A stretch of DNA of 6,126 bases from Brachyspira pilosicoli (GTDB taxonomy: Bacteria; Spirochaetota; Brachyspiria; Brachyspirales; Brachyspiraceae): contig NZ_SRZM01000011.1 of the NCBI RefSeq assembly GCF_019402445.1, positions 1 to 6,126 on the forward strand, in the 5' to 3' direction. The notes under the pieces are model-generated. The model had not been told where the DNA came from and did no database searches. It saw nothing but the letters and a program-made list of their open reading frames with translations. Positions 1 through 5,589 of this stretch are shown in pieces (the stretch's first letter is position 1; each line of letters opens with the position of its first letter). The translations under genes and the position numbers were made by a program.

Positions 1-33
1 GGTACAGCTCGTACGCGGGAAAAAGAACAATAA
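1..33 (+). CDS. possible 3' end of an upstream gene (partial, uncertain)
   Basis: Frame 1 is open from the left edge to a TAA at 31-33 and would give the C-terminal residues GTARTREKEQ. Frame 2 is also open, to a TAA at 49-51 (ending KKNNKKYKLY), so the frame cannot be decided from so few codons. The first 20 bases are clearly richer in G+C than the bases that follow, which drop to almost pure A/T after about position 30. That change fits the end of a gene or structured RNA. The product is not recognisable. The codons CGT, ACG and CGG are unusual for the rest of the window, which is a reason for caution. Confidence 0.25.
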   Translation, partial: GTARTREKEQ

Positions 34-112
34 GAAATATAAACTTTATTAATTTTTTATTATTTATAAATTATTGATAAAAATATAAATGGCTTTATTA
101 ATAAAAACTTAC

Positions 113-153
113 TTGATAAAACTCTAATTTATTGTTAATATCTTGAATATAAT
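113..153 (+). promoter_or_regulatory. candidate fabD promoter region (weak)
   Basis: Two overlapping candidates are visible. TTGATA at 113-118 is followed after 17 bases by TAATAT at 136-141. A perfect TATAAT lies at 148-153 but has no good -35 at 16-18 bases. The surrounding 180 bases are so A/T-rich that such matches arise easily by chance. Either candidate would give a fabD leader of about 50 to 65 bases. No operator such as a FapR- or FabR-like palindrome was seen. Confidence 0.3.
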
Positions 154-195
154 TCATTAATATTTTTGAATATACAAAGTTTAAATAAATTTACA

Positions 196-203
196 AAAAG
201 GAG
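196..203 (+). promoter_or_regulatory. ribosome binding site that fixes the fabD start
   Basis: AAAAGGAG ends 10 bases before the ATG at 214. It supports that ATG over the in-frame TTG at 166, which has no purine-rich sequence before it and would add 16 residues that precede the normal FabD N-terminus. Confidence 0.85.
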
Positions 204-213
204 AATAATACTT

Positions 214-1122
214 ATGTCAATAGCATTTTTATTTCCAGGACAAGGCTCTCAAACTGTTGGAATGGGTAAATCTTTATATGATAATGTAGCAGAGTCTAAG
301 GCTATATTTGATAAAGCTGCTAATATATTAGATGATGTAGATATTAAGGCATTATGCTTTGAAGGAAGCGAAGAGGATTTAAAGAAAACAGAAAATACTC
401 AGCCTGCTTTGGTTACTGTTGGTATGGCTGTTTATGAAGCTTTAAAAGCTAAAGGAATAAAGGGAGATTATTTTGCAGGACATAGTTTAGGAGAGATTAC
501 TGCTCTTTCTGCTGCTGGATATATCTCTTTTGAAGATGCTGTAAAGATTGCAAGAACTAGAGGACTACTCATGGCAAAAGCTGGTGCTGATGCTCCTTAT
601 GGTATGGCTGCTGTACTTGGTTTGGATTATGACACTGTTTCTAAGTGCATGCCTGAAAGCAAAGAGGTAGTTGCTGCTAATTACAACTTAAAAGACCAAA
701 TTGTTATATCAGGATTGCTTAGTGCTATAGAGGCTGTTACTCCTAAACTTCAAGAGGCTGGTGCTAAAAGGGTTATGCCTTTAAAAGTTTCTGGTGCTTT
801 CCACTCACCATTTATGAAGCCTGCCGCTGATGAACTTAAAAAATTCTTGGATAATGTTCAATTTAATAATAGCGGTAATAAAGTATTATCAAATGTTACG
901 GCAGATGTGCATAGTTTCGATAATATAAAAGATAACCTTTACAAACAAATGTTCTCTACTGTAAGATGGTACGATAGCATGATTAATCTTCAAAGTAAGG
1001 GTGTTAATAAAATATATGAATGCGGACCTGGCAAGGTATTAGTTGGTATGTCTAAAAAAATAGCCCCAGAAATAGATGCTGTTTGCGTATTTGATAATGA
1101 CTCTCTAAACTCAGTACAATAA
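214..1122 (+). CDS. fabD: malonyl-CoA:acyl carrier protein transacylase (FabD)
   Basis: This cytoplasmic enzyme moves the malonyl group from CoA to acyl carrier protein, supplying the extender unit for type II fatty acid synthesis. From the ATG at 214 the protein has 302 residues, normal for the family. The N-terminus carries the oxyanion-hole motif GQGSQ (residues 9-13). The nucleophile elbow GHSLGE (89-94) places the catalytic serine at 91. Arg116, in RTRG, corresponds to the arginine that binds the malonyl carboxylate. NYN at 156-158 and GAFHSPFM, with the catalytic His at 197, complete the active site. Gln245 matches the conserved late glutamine. The longer reading from TTG at 166 lacks a ribosome binding site and is not favoured. 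No other fab gene (fabH, fabG, acpP, fabF) is adjacent on the downstream side; the upstream side is out of view. Transcription probably ends at the hairpin at 1151-1179. Identification is secure from motifs. Confidence 0.96.
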   Translation: MSIAFLFPGQGSQTVGMGKSLYDNVAESKAIFDKAANILDDVDIKALCFEGSEEDLKKTENTQPALVTVGMAVYEALKAKGIKGDYFAGHSLGEITALSAAGYISFEDAVKIARTRGLLMAKAGADAPYGMAAVLGLDYDTVSKCMPESKEVVAANYNLKDQIVISGLLSAIEAVTPKLQEAGAKRVMPLKVSGAFHSPFMKPAADELKKFLDNVQFNNSGNKVLSNVTADVHSFDNIKDNLYKQMFSTVRWYDSMINLQSKGVNKIYECGPGKVLVGMSKKIAPEIDAVCVFDNDSLNSVQ

Positions 1123-1150
1123 AAAATAATTTTTTAATTTTTATAAATAA

Positions 1151-1179
1151 AAAGGAGGCTTAAAAAGCCCCCTTTTTTT
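1151..1179. terminator. bidirectional rho-independent terminator between fabD and ahpC
   Basis: A 10-bp stem (1151-1160 with 1166-1175) closes a 5-base loop. On the + strand seven T residues (1173-1179) follow or overlap the stem foot, which suits fabD termination. On the - strand the stem is followed by a T-rich stretch, which suits ahpC. The pair between 1156 and 1170 is A-C (mismatch) in the fabD transcript but G-U (wobble) in the ahpC transcript, so the hairpin is complete only for ahpC. It lies 28 bases past the fabD stop and 24 bases past the ahpC stop. Confidence 0.85.
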
Positions 1180-1203
1180 ACTATATTTTAAAGGTTTAAA
1201 TAA

Positions 1204-1767
1204 TTAGATTTTTCCAACCAAATCAATTCCTGGTTTCAAAGTTTTAGCACCTGGTTTCCATTTAGCAGGACAAACTTCACCGCCATGTTCAGCAACATAT
1301 TGAGCAGCTTGTACTTTACGTACTAATTCATTAGCATCTCTACCAATGCCCATATCATGTACTTCATAAGCTTTAATTTCGCCTTCAGGGTTTACAATAA
1401 AGCTTCCGCGTAAGTCTTGTCCAACTTCTTCTACAAATACTTCAAAGAATCTTCCTAATATTCCTGTTGGGTCTCCAAGCATAGTATATTTTAAGTTTTT
1501 GATAGTTGGTGAAGCGTCTGCCCAAGCTTTATGTACGAAGTGTGTGTCTGCAGATACTGAATAAACTTCACAATTAATTTTTTTAAGTTCATCATAAACA
1601 GTACCTAAATCTTCTAATTCTGTAGGACATACAAAAGTAAAGTCTGCAGGATAGAAGAAAAATACACTCCATTTACCTAATACATCTTTTGTACTAACCT
1701 CTTTAAACTCTCCATTTTGATAAGCATCAACCTTGAAATCTATAAGTTTTTTATTGATTAAACTCAT
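1204..1767 (-). CDS. ahpC: typical 2-Cys peroxiredoxin, AhpC type
   Basis: This cytoplasmic thiol peroxidase reduces hydrogen peroxide, organic hydroperoxides and peroxynitrite. The peroxidatic cysteine is Cys47 in YPADFTFVCPTE, with the Pro, Thr and Arg (Arg120) that complete its active site. The resolving cysteine is Cys166 in EVCPAKW. Length (187 residues), cysteine positions and the C-terminal LVGKI all match the enterobacterial AhpC pattern, so I call it AhpC rather than a Prx1/Tsa or BCP type. AAAAGGAG at 1775-1782 lies 7 bases before the ATG, which makes the start firm. It has its own promoter at 1804-1832. No ahpF, thioredoxin, thioredoxin reductase or NADH oxidase gene is adjacent, so the electron donor is not evident here. 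In some spirochaetes a thioredoxin serves AhpC; that is family knowledge, not seen here. I looked for a PerR-type palindrome in the leader and found no convincing one. Confidence 0.96.
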   Translation of the reverse strand: MSLINKKLIDFKVDAYQNGEFKEVSTKDVLGKWSVFFFYPADFTFVCPTELEDLGTVYDELKKINCEVYSVSADTHFVHKAWADASPTIKNLKYTMLGDPTGILGRFFEVFVEEVGQDLRGSFIVNPEGEIKAYEVHDMGIGRDANELVRKVQAAQYVAEHGGEVCPAKWKPGAKTLKPGIDLVGKI

Positions 1768-1803
1768 TATAAAACTCCTTTTATTTTTTGTTTGTATACT
1801 CTA

Positions 1804-1832
1804 ACAATACAATAAATAATAAATTTTGTCAA
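1804..1832 (-). promoter_or_regulatory. ahpC promoter
   Basis: Reading the minus strand, a perfect TTGACA (1827-1832) is followed after 17 bases by TATTGT (1804-1809). The predicted start near 1797 gives a leader of about 30 bases that includes the AAAAGGAG site. It lies in the 115-base gap between the purH stop and the ahpC start, so ahpC can be transcribed independently of purH. The perfect -35 with an optimal spacer suggests strong expression unless a repressor acts. Confidence 0.65.
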
Positions 1833-1864
1833 GTAAAAAAGTGTACAAATTAGTAAAAATTCCT

Positions 1865-1884
1865 AAAAAATATAAATATTTTTT
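1865..1884 (-). terminator. A/T-only palindrome at the purH stop, possible weak terminator
   Basis: A perfect 9-bp inverted repeat with a 2-base centre (aaaaaatat/atatttttt) overlaps the last bases of the purH stop codon. It contains no G or C, so the RNA hairpin would be weak, but the arm on the 3' side of the minus transcript is a run of U. It could end or pause purH transcription before the ahpC promoter. In DNA of this composition such repeats can also occur by chance. Confidence 0.25.
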
Positions 1885-3412
1885 AATGCTTAAAATGTCT
1901 TATACCAGTAAATACCATAGCAATACCATGCTCATTACAAGCATCAATGGACTCTTGGTCTCTCATAGAGCCTCCTGGCTGAATTATAGCTTTAATATTG
2001 TATTTAGCACAAGCGTCCACTACATCTCTAAATGGGAAAAAAGCATCTGATGCCATCACAACTCCGTCTCCTGCTCTCTCTAAAGCATCTTCACAAGCCC
2101 AAATTCTGTTAGTCTGTCCGCTTCCTATACCCTTAGCCATAAAGTCTTTTATAACCACTATAGCATTAGACTTAGCATATTTTACAACCTTCATTCCGAA
2201 TATTAAATTCTTCATTTCTTCTTCTGTAGGCTTTTTCTCTGTTACAACCTTATAATCTTCTATTAAAGTAGTGTCTTCATCTTGAACTAGTAATCCTCCG
2301 TCTACTTTAACAAGATTAATTTTATCATTAGTGTTAGTTTTATATTTTATAACTCTTAAATTCTTTTTAGTTTTTAATACTTCTAAAGCTTCAGGTGTAA
2401 AATCTTTAGCAATAACAATTTCTAAGAATATTTTAATAAGTTCTTTTGCAGTTGATTCATCTACTGTGCTGTTAAATGCCACTATTCCGCCAAATATAGA
2501 AGTAGGGTCGCAGTTATAAGTTCTATTATAAGCCTCAAATACATTGCTTCCCAAAGCAGCACCGCAAGGAGTAGAGTGTTTTATAGCAGAGCATGCATAT
2601 TCTTTTTTAGCTTCATCAAATTCTAATACTATTTTTAAAGCTATATCCATATCTCTAATATTGTTAAATGAAAGCTCTTTTCCGTTTAATTGTTCATAAT
2701 CTTTCATAGAGCCTTTATCTGTAGTTGATACATAATAGCTTGCCCCTTGATGTGGATTTTCTCCGTATCTTAATTCTTCTTTCAAAGCATAAGACATATT
2801 CAAATAATTAAGTTTTTTATCTTCCTTGTTTTCTAATGAATTAAACATAAACTCAGACACTGCAGCATCATAAGCAGAAGTTAAATTGAACACTTTAGAA
2901 GCTAAATATTTTTTTGTTTCAAAACTAACTTCGCCTTTTTCCATTTCGCTTTTTACCAAATCATAATCTTTAACATCGCTTATAACAACAACATCTTTAA
3001 AAGATTTAGCAGCAGAACGAAGCATAGTAGGTCCGCCTATATCAATAAACTCTATCTTTTCTTCAAATTTCAAATTATCATCTTGAACCTTTTCAAAGAA
3101 AGGATAAAGATTAACTATAACCATATCAATAGGAGTAATTCCTCTCTCTTTAATAGTTTCCATATGAGTAGGGTTATCTCTTATAGCAAGTATTGCACCA
3201 TGTATTTTAGGGTCCAAAGTTTTTACTCTTCCGTCAAGCATTTCTTTAGCTCCTGTAACTTCAGCAACCTCTATAACTGGTATATTATTTTCTTTCAAAT
3301 ATTTATAAGTTCCGCCTGTAGAAACAATTTCCACATTTTTAGAAGTTAGAAATTTAGCAAAGTCTAATATTCCGTCTTTATAAAATACAGATATCAATGC
3401 TCTTTTAATCAT
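1883..3412 (-). CDS. purH: bifunctional AICAR formyltransferase / IMP cyclohydrolase (PurH)
   Basis: PurH carries out the last two steps of purine synthesis: formylation of AICAR with 10-formyl-tetrahydrofolate, then ring closure to IMP. The start chosen is the ATG at 3412 (509 residues), because GGAG at 3420-3423 is 7 bases upstream. The TTG at 3418 would sit only one base from that site. Residues 1 to about 195 form the MGS-like cyclohydrolase domain with STGGT (31-35), RVKT with Lys64, NLYPF with Tyr103, IDIGG with Asp124 and AAK with Lys136. These match the cyclohydrolase catalytic residues known from human ATIC. The transformylase part has RYGENPHQ (215-222), the catalytic pair Lys278-His279 in [21 protein letters not shown] (302-314), ASDAFFPF (454-461), [10 protein letters not shown] and the terminal [11 protein letters not shown]. 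Two positions are unusual: Asp67 where most members have His (KTLHP), and Thr281 where many bacteria have Asn (NPCG). No other pur gene is adjacent. It appears to be transcribed alone from the promoter at 3451-3478. Confidence 0.96.
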   Translation of the reverse strand: MIKRALISVFYKDGILDFAKFLTSKNVEIVSTGGTYKYLKENNIPVIEVAEVTGAKEMLDGRVKTLDPKIHGAILAIRDNPTHMETIKERGITPIDMVIVNLYPFFEKVQDDNLKFEEKIEFIDIGGPTMLRSAAKSFKDVVVISDVKDYDLVKSEMEKGEVSFETKKYLASKVFNLTSAYDAAVSEFMFNSLENKEDKKLNYLNMSYALKEELRYGENPHQGASYYVSTTDKGSMKDYEQLNGKELSFNNIRDMDIALKIVLEFDEAKKEYACSAIKHSTPCGAALGSNVFEAYNRTYNCDPTSIFGGIVAFNSTVDESTAKELIKIFLEIVIAKDFTPEALEVLKTKKNLRVIKYKTNTNDKINLVKVDGGLLVQDEDTTLIEDYKVVTEKKPTEEEMKNLIFGMKVVKYAKSNAIVVIKDFMAKGIGSGQTNRIWACEDALERAGDGVVMASDAFFPFRDVVDACAKYNIKAIIQPGGSMRDQESIDACNEHGIAMVFTGIRHFKH

Positions 3413-3419
3413 AAACAAT

Positions 3420-3423
3420 CTCC
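3420..3423 (-). promoter_or_regulatory. ribosome binding site that fixes the purH start
   Basis: GGAG on the minus strand, 7 bases before the ATG at 3412. It makes the two-residue-longer reading from TTG at 3418 unlikely. Confidence 0.75.
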
Positions 3424-3450
3424 ATAAAAAATATAGTTTTTAATGAAAAT

Positions 3451-3478
3451 ATTATAATATAAAAGGCACTATTGTAAA
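3451..3478 (-). promoter_or_regulatory. purH promoter
   Basis: On the minus strand TTTACA (3473-3478) is followed after 16 bases by a perfect TATAAT (3451-3456). The expected start near 3444 gives a leader of about 32 bases, too short for a purine riboswitch, and none of its conserved elements is seen. It lies in the roughly 100-base gap after the yihY-like gene, so purH need not depend on that gene's transcription. Confidence 0.6.
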
Positions 3479-3479
3479 G

Positions 3480-3515
3480 AATGTTTTACTAATAATTTTA
3501 AAATTAATAAACATT
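3480..3515 (-). repeat. imperfect inverted repeat at the end of the yihY-like gene
   Basis: AATGTTT at 3480-3486 is the complement of AAACATT at 3509-3515, and the inside is the palindrome AATTTTAAAATT with flanking A/T bases that pair apart from a bulge of about four. The right arm overlaps the stop codon of the yihY-like gene. It might stabilise or end that transcript, but it has almost no G+C and no U run follows, so it is not a standard terminator. Confidence 0.3.
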
Positions 3516-5133
3516 ATTTCTTTTTACTTTCAACCAATGTTAAAAGTGTTGTATTATAATCTTTAGCAGATATTGCTTTATTTTGATATATAATATTTTT
3601 GTATTTATCATTTCTATTAAAATGCTTAGCCCTAAAACCGCCTGTCATTTTTAGTTTATATAAAATATCTCCAATAGTTATATGTTCTGGAGGGCAGGCT
3701 AATGTATATGATGTTGTAGAGCCATTTACTATTTTTACTATATATTGGGCTTCTTCTAAAGAATCTGCTATATCGTTTAATACAGAAGGGGCAACTCTCA
3801 AATCTCTTGCCAAATCATACATAGACATGCATTTTTTATTATTCATAAATCTATATGCTATTGTATGCATAAACTCTAAAGCTATCATCTCTTTTTCTGC
3901 AAAAGATAATTTTATATTTGTTACATCCACACCATAAGACCTAAAATATTGAAGCGAGTAAGTTAATTCTGCACCAAATAATATAATTATCCATACAATA
4001 TAAAGCAATAATAAAAGCACTGGTATTTGAGCAAATGCACTTGCTGATGATAACTCTGCAGGTTCTATGCTTGTTAGAAGAGAGTTTTCGCTTGTGATAG
4101 TTACTATATCATCTAATTGGAAATTATATTTTCTAACCTGTTCATATATATTAGGAGCAAAGTTTGTAAAAAATAAAGCATTGCTAGATATTACCTCTCT
4201 TTCATATGTAGCAGCAGATATTCCAGTTCCTTCATCTTCTATTATTCTATAGCTTATTCTATCTAATTTTATGTCTGCTAATTCATTTTTATTATTTAAA
4301 AGATTTACTTCTCTTACAATATATTCAGTTTTATATTTATCGCTGTCAAATATTTGTTTATAATTTTTTACGTTTATATTTAATTTAAAATATACACTAA
4401 ATAAAGTGATAATAGCAATAGCCACAAGCACAGAAGATATTAAAGCATTAGACCAATTAACTTTAGTTTGCGGTACTAATACATAAGAAAATAATACAAG
4501 CAAACTCATAGCAATAACAGGAGTAACCCAAGATATTAATATTCTCACAATAGCAGGCAAATAATATAAAGCTATAGAAGAATAAGTTATTAAAGTAAAA
4601 GATATACCAATAGAAACAGGTATTAATATTAAAAGAGCAATATAGTTTACAGCTACCCTTGGTATAGAAGTTCTTATTTTTACACGCCAAATTTTAATGA
4701 GTGATTTTTGAATATTATGAAGTATTAAACTAGCACTTATTAAAGTAGATATTACACCTATAATACCGAAGCTTGCTAAATCTGTATTATCAGCAATATT
4801 TAAAATTTGTCTTACCATAGGTTCATAGAAAGGAGCGTTTTTTTCCATCCAATCGAATATTAAAATAAATATATTTTGATAAATGTTAAATATTCTAAGT
4901 ACAAACAAACCAACTATTAATGCTGGTATAAAAGAAAGTGTAACAAGATACGTTAATGATGCTGCTCTTATAGTACAATCATCTTTAAAAAAGTCTGTTA
5001 TTGCAAATGTTATAACTCTATATAAATTTATAAAGAATCTATATGCAGGGTTTACATTTGCTGTATCTATAGAATAAATTTCCTTTTGAAAAAAAGTTTT
5101 GATTTTGTTAGTAAAAATTTTGATTTTAGTCAT
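3514..5133 (-). CDS. YihY/BrkB-family membrane protein with extra loop and Rrf2-like winged-helix tail
   Basis: This is an integral inner-membrane protein of 539 residues; its biochemical role is unknown. The old name 'ribonuclease BN' for this family is a misassignment and should not be used. About six membrane segments are visible, near residues 58-83, 117-139, 161-189, 195-220, 228-250 and 368-395. Family signatures are AASLTYLVTLSFIP in the first helix and the GAEL motif (387-390) in the last. The basic family has about 280-300 residues. Here about 100 extra residues (roughly 255-360, polar, rich in Asn, Glu, Ile) lie between helices 5 and 6, which should be outside the membrane if the N-terminus is cytoplasmic. 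The C-terminal 125 residues are soluble: residues 418-495 read like an Rrf2 winged helix (DLARDLRVAPSVLNDIADSL, then a wing ending YTLACPPEHITIGDIL), but lack the Fe-S cysteine cluster. The tail ends in a basic stretch. The ATG at 5133 has only a weak AAGAAG site before it, so the start is moderately sure. Confidence 0.85.
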   Translation of the reverse strand: MTKIKIFTNKIKTFFQKEIYSIDTANVNPAYRFFINLYRVITFAITDFFKDDCTIRAASLTYLVTLSFIPALIVGLFVLRIFNIYQNIFILIFDWMEKNAPFYEPMVRQILNIADNTDLASFGIIGVISTLISASLILHNIQKSLIKIWRVKIRTSIPRVAVNYIALLILIPVSIGISFTLITYSSIALYYLPAIVRILISWVTPVIAMSLLVLFSYVLVPQTKVNWSNALISSVLVAIAIITLFSVYFKLNINVKNYKQIFDSDKYKTEYIVREVNLLNNKNELADIKLDRISYRIIEDEGTGISAATYEREVISSNALFFTNFAPNIYEQVRKYNFQLDDIVTITSENSLLTSIEPAELSSASAFAQIPVLLLLLYIVWIIILFGAELTYSLQYFRSYGVDVTNIKLSFAEKEMIALEFMHTIAYRFMNNKKCMSMYDLARDLRVAPSVLNDIADSLEEAQYIVKIVNGSTTSYTLACPPEHITIGDILYKLKMTGGFRAKHFNRNDKYKNIIYQNKAISAKDYNTTLLTLVESKKK

Positions 5134-5143
5134 AAAACACTTC

Positions 5144-5171
5144 TTGCAAAAAATATTTTTTAATGTATAAT
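5144..5171 (+). promoter_or_regulatory. tRNA-Leu promoter
   Basis: TTGCAA (5144-5149) is followed after 16 bases by a perfect TATAAT (5166-5171). The expected start near 5178 is about 7 bases before the mature tRNA. It lies wholly inside the 51-base gap between the start codon of the yihY-like gene and the tRNA, so its -35 box falls in that gene's leader on the other strand. Confidence 0.6.
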
Positions 5172-5184
5172 TAATGATACAAAA

Positions 5185-5265
5185 GCGAGGGTGGCGGAAC
5201 TGGCAGACGCACTAGACTTAGGATCTAGCGCCCTAGGCATGAGGGTTCGATTCCCTCCCCTCGCA
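5185..5265 (+). tRNA. tRNA-Leu, anticodon UAG (CUN codons)
   Basis: A class II tRNA folds fully. The 7-bp acceptor stem is GCGAGGG (5185-5191) with CCCTCGC (5258-5264), and A5265 is the discriminator base. The D stem is GCG/CGC (5194-5196 with 5208-5210) with GG in the loop. The anticodon stem CTAGA/TCTAG (5212-5216 with 5224-5228) encloses the loop CTTAGGA, giving anticodon TAG at 5219-5221. The long variable arm has a GCC/GGC stem. The T arm is GAGGG/CCCTC (5241-5245 with 5253-5257) around TTCGATT. The 3' CCA is not encoded, so it must be added by the nucleotidyltransferase. No hairpin terminator follows; only a six-T run lies at 5276-5281, inside the end of the opposing gene. Confidence 0.97.
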
Positions 5266-5272
5266 AATATCT

Positions 5273-5533
5273 CTATTTTTTCTCTTCGTCTTTATCTTCA
5301 ACTTCTATAGAAAATTTACATTTATTACATACCTTTTTATATCCATTATAAGTCTTTATTATCCTCATAGAATTCTTAGTATTACAAAAAGGACAATCTT
5401 CATGATTTCTAAATACTATAGAAGATATAACATCAACTATTTTTCCTATTCCAGATACAAAAAATAGTATTCCAAACATAGAAATAAATATAATAAATAT
5501 AATAATAATAAATACAATAAATATAATATTCAC
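5273..5533 (-). CDS. small single-helix membrane protein with zinc-ribbon-like CxxC pair
   Basis: An 86-residue protein I do not recognise. Residues 2 to about 28 are one long hydrophobic helix, almost all Ile, Phe and Val, which would anchor it in the membrane. After a short link comes CPFC (Cys47, Cys50) and CNKC (Cys69, Cys72), spaced like a zinc ribbon of about 26 residues with a TYNGYKKVC strand-like stretch between. The tail is strongly charged (EVEDKDEEKK). The start is a GTG at 5533, preceded by AAAAGGGA about 6 bases away. The next in-frame ATG (residue 19) would remove most of the helix, so GTG is preferred. The gene ends 7 bases from the 3' end of the oppositely directed tRNA. It lies 56 bases downstream of the unrecognised partial gene on the same strand and may share its transcript. 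The intact four-cysteine pattern and ribosome site argue that it is a real gene. Confidence 0.7.
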   Translation of the reverse strand: MNIIFIVFIIIIFIIFISMFGILFFVSGIGKIVDVISSIVFRNHEDCPFCNTKNSMRIIKTYNGYKKVCNKCKFSIEVEDKDEEKK

Positions 5534-5551
5534 AATAGTCCCTTTTATAAA

Positions 5552-5580
5552 ATTATAACCTAAAACACTTTTTTTTGAAA
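5552..5580 (-). promoter_or_regulatory. possible promoter of the small zinc-ribbon gene (weak)
   Basis: A perfect TATAAT on the minus strand (5552-5557) stands 17 bases from a poor -35, TTTCAA (5575-5580). The predicted start would leave only about 12 bases before the GTG, barely enough for the ribosome site, so co-transcription with the upstream gene is as likely. Confidence 0.25.
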
Positions 5581-5589
5581 GGATAATTT

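Noticed and set aside
1..20. Cloning or cDNA adaptor sequence at the left edge, suggested by GTACGCGGG
   Set aside because: The match is short, and normal-looking A/T-rich chromosome follows directly; it cannot be decided from the window.
166..213. Extension of FabD from a TTG at 166
   Set aside because: No ribosome binding site precedes it, the added 16 residues are not part of the family N-terminus, and AAAAGGAG is correctly placed for the ATG at 214.
34..213. A small RNA or riboswitch in the fabD leader
   Set aside because: The stretch is nearly all A/T with no stable stem, so I see only weak promoter candidates.
1783..1882. PerR-box-like A/T palindrome in the ahpC leader
   Set aside because: No stretch matches the 7-1-7 dyad TTATAATnATTATAA well; apparent matches are expected in such A/T-rich DNA.
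1998..3349. Several plus-strand frames of 60-90 codons opposite purH
   Set aside because: They lie wholly antisense to a gene with intact motifs, lack ribosome sites and have no family features; shadows of A/T-rich coding DNA.
3413..3513. Purine riboswitch or PurR operator before purH
   Set aside because: The leader from the predicted promoter is only about 32 bases and no conserved aptamer or operator motif is present.
3599..4252. Plus-strand frames opposite the yihY-like gene, including one of 112 codons
   Set aside because: Antisense to a well-supported membrane-protein gene; hydrophobic content is explained by the complement of its helices and loops.
4463..4690. A 75-codon minus-strand frame rich in Cys, Tyr and Phe
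   Set aside because: It is an out-of-frame reading of the membrane helices of the yihY-like gene and has no start signal.
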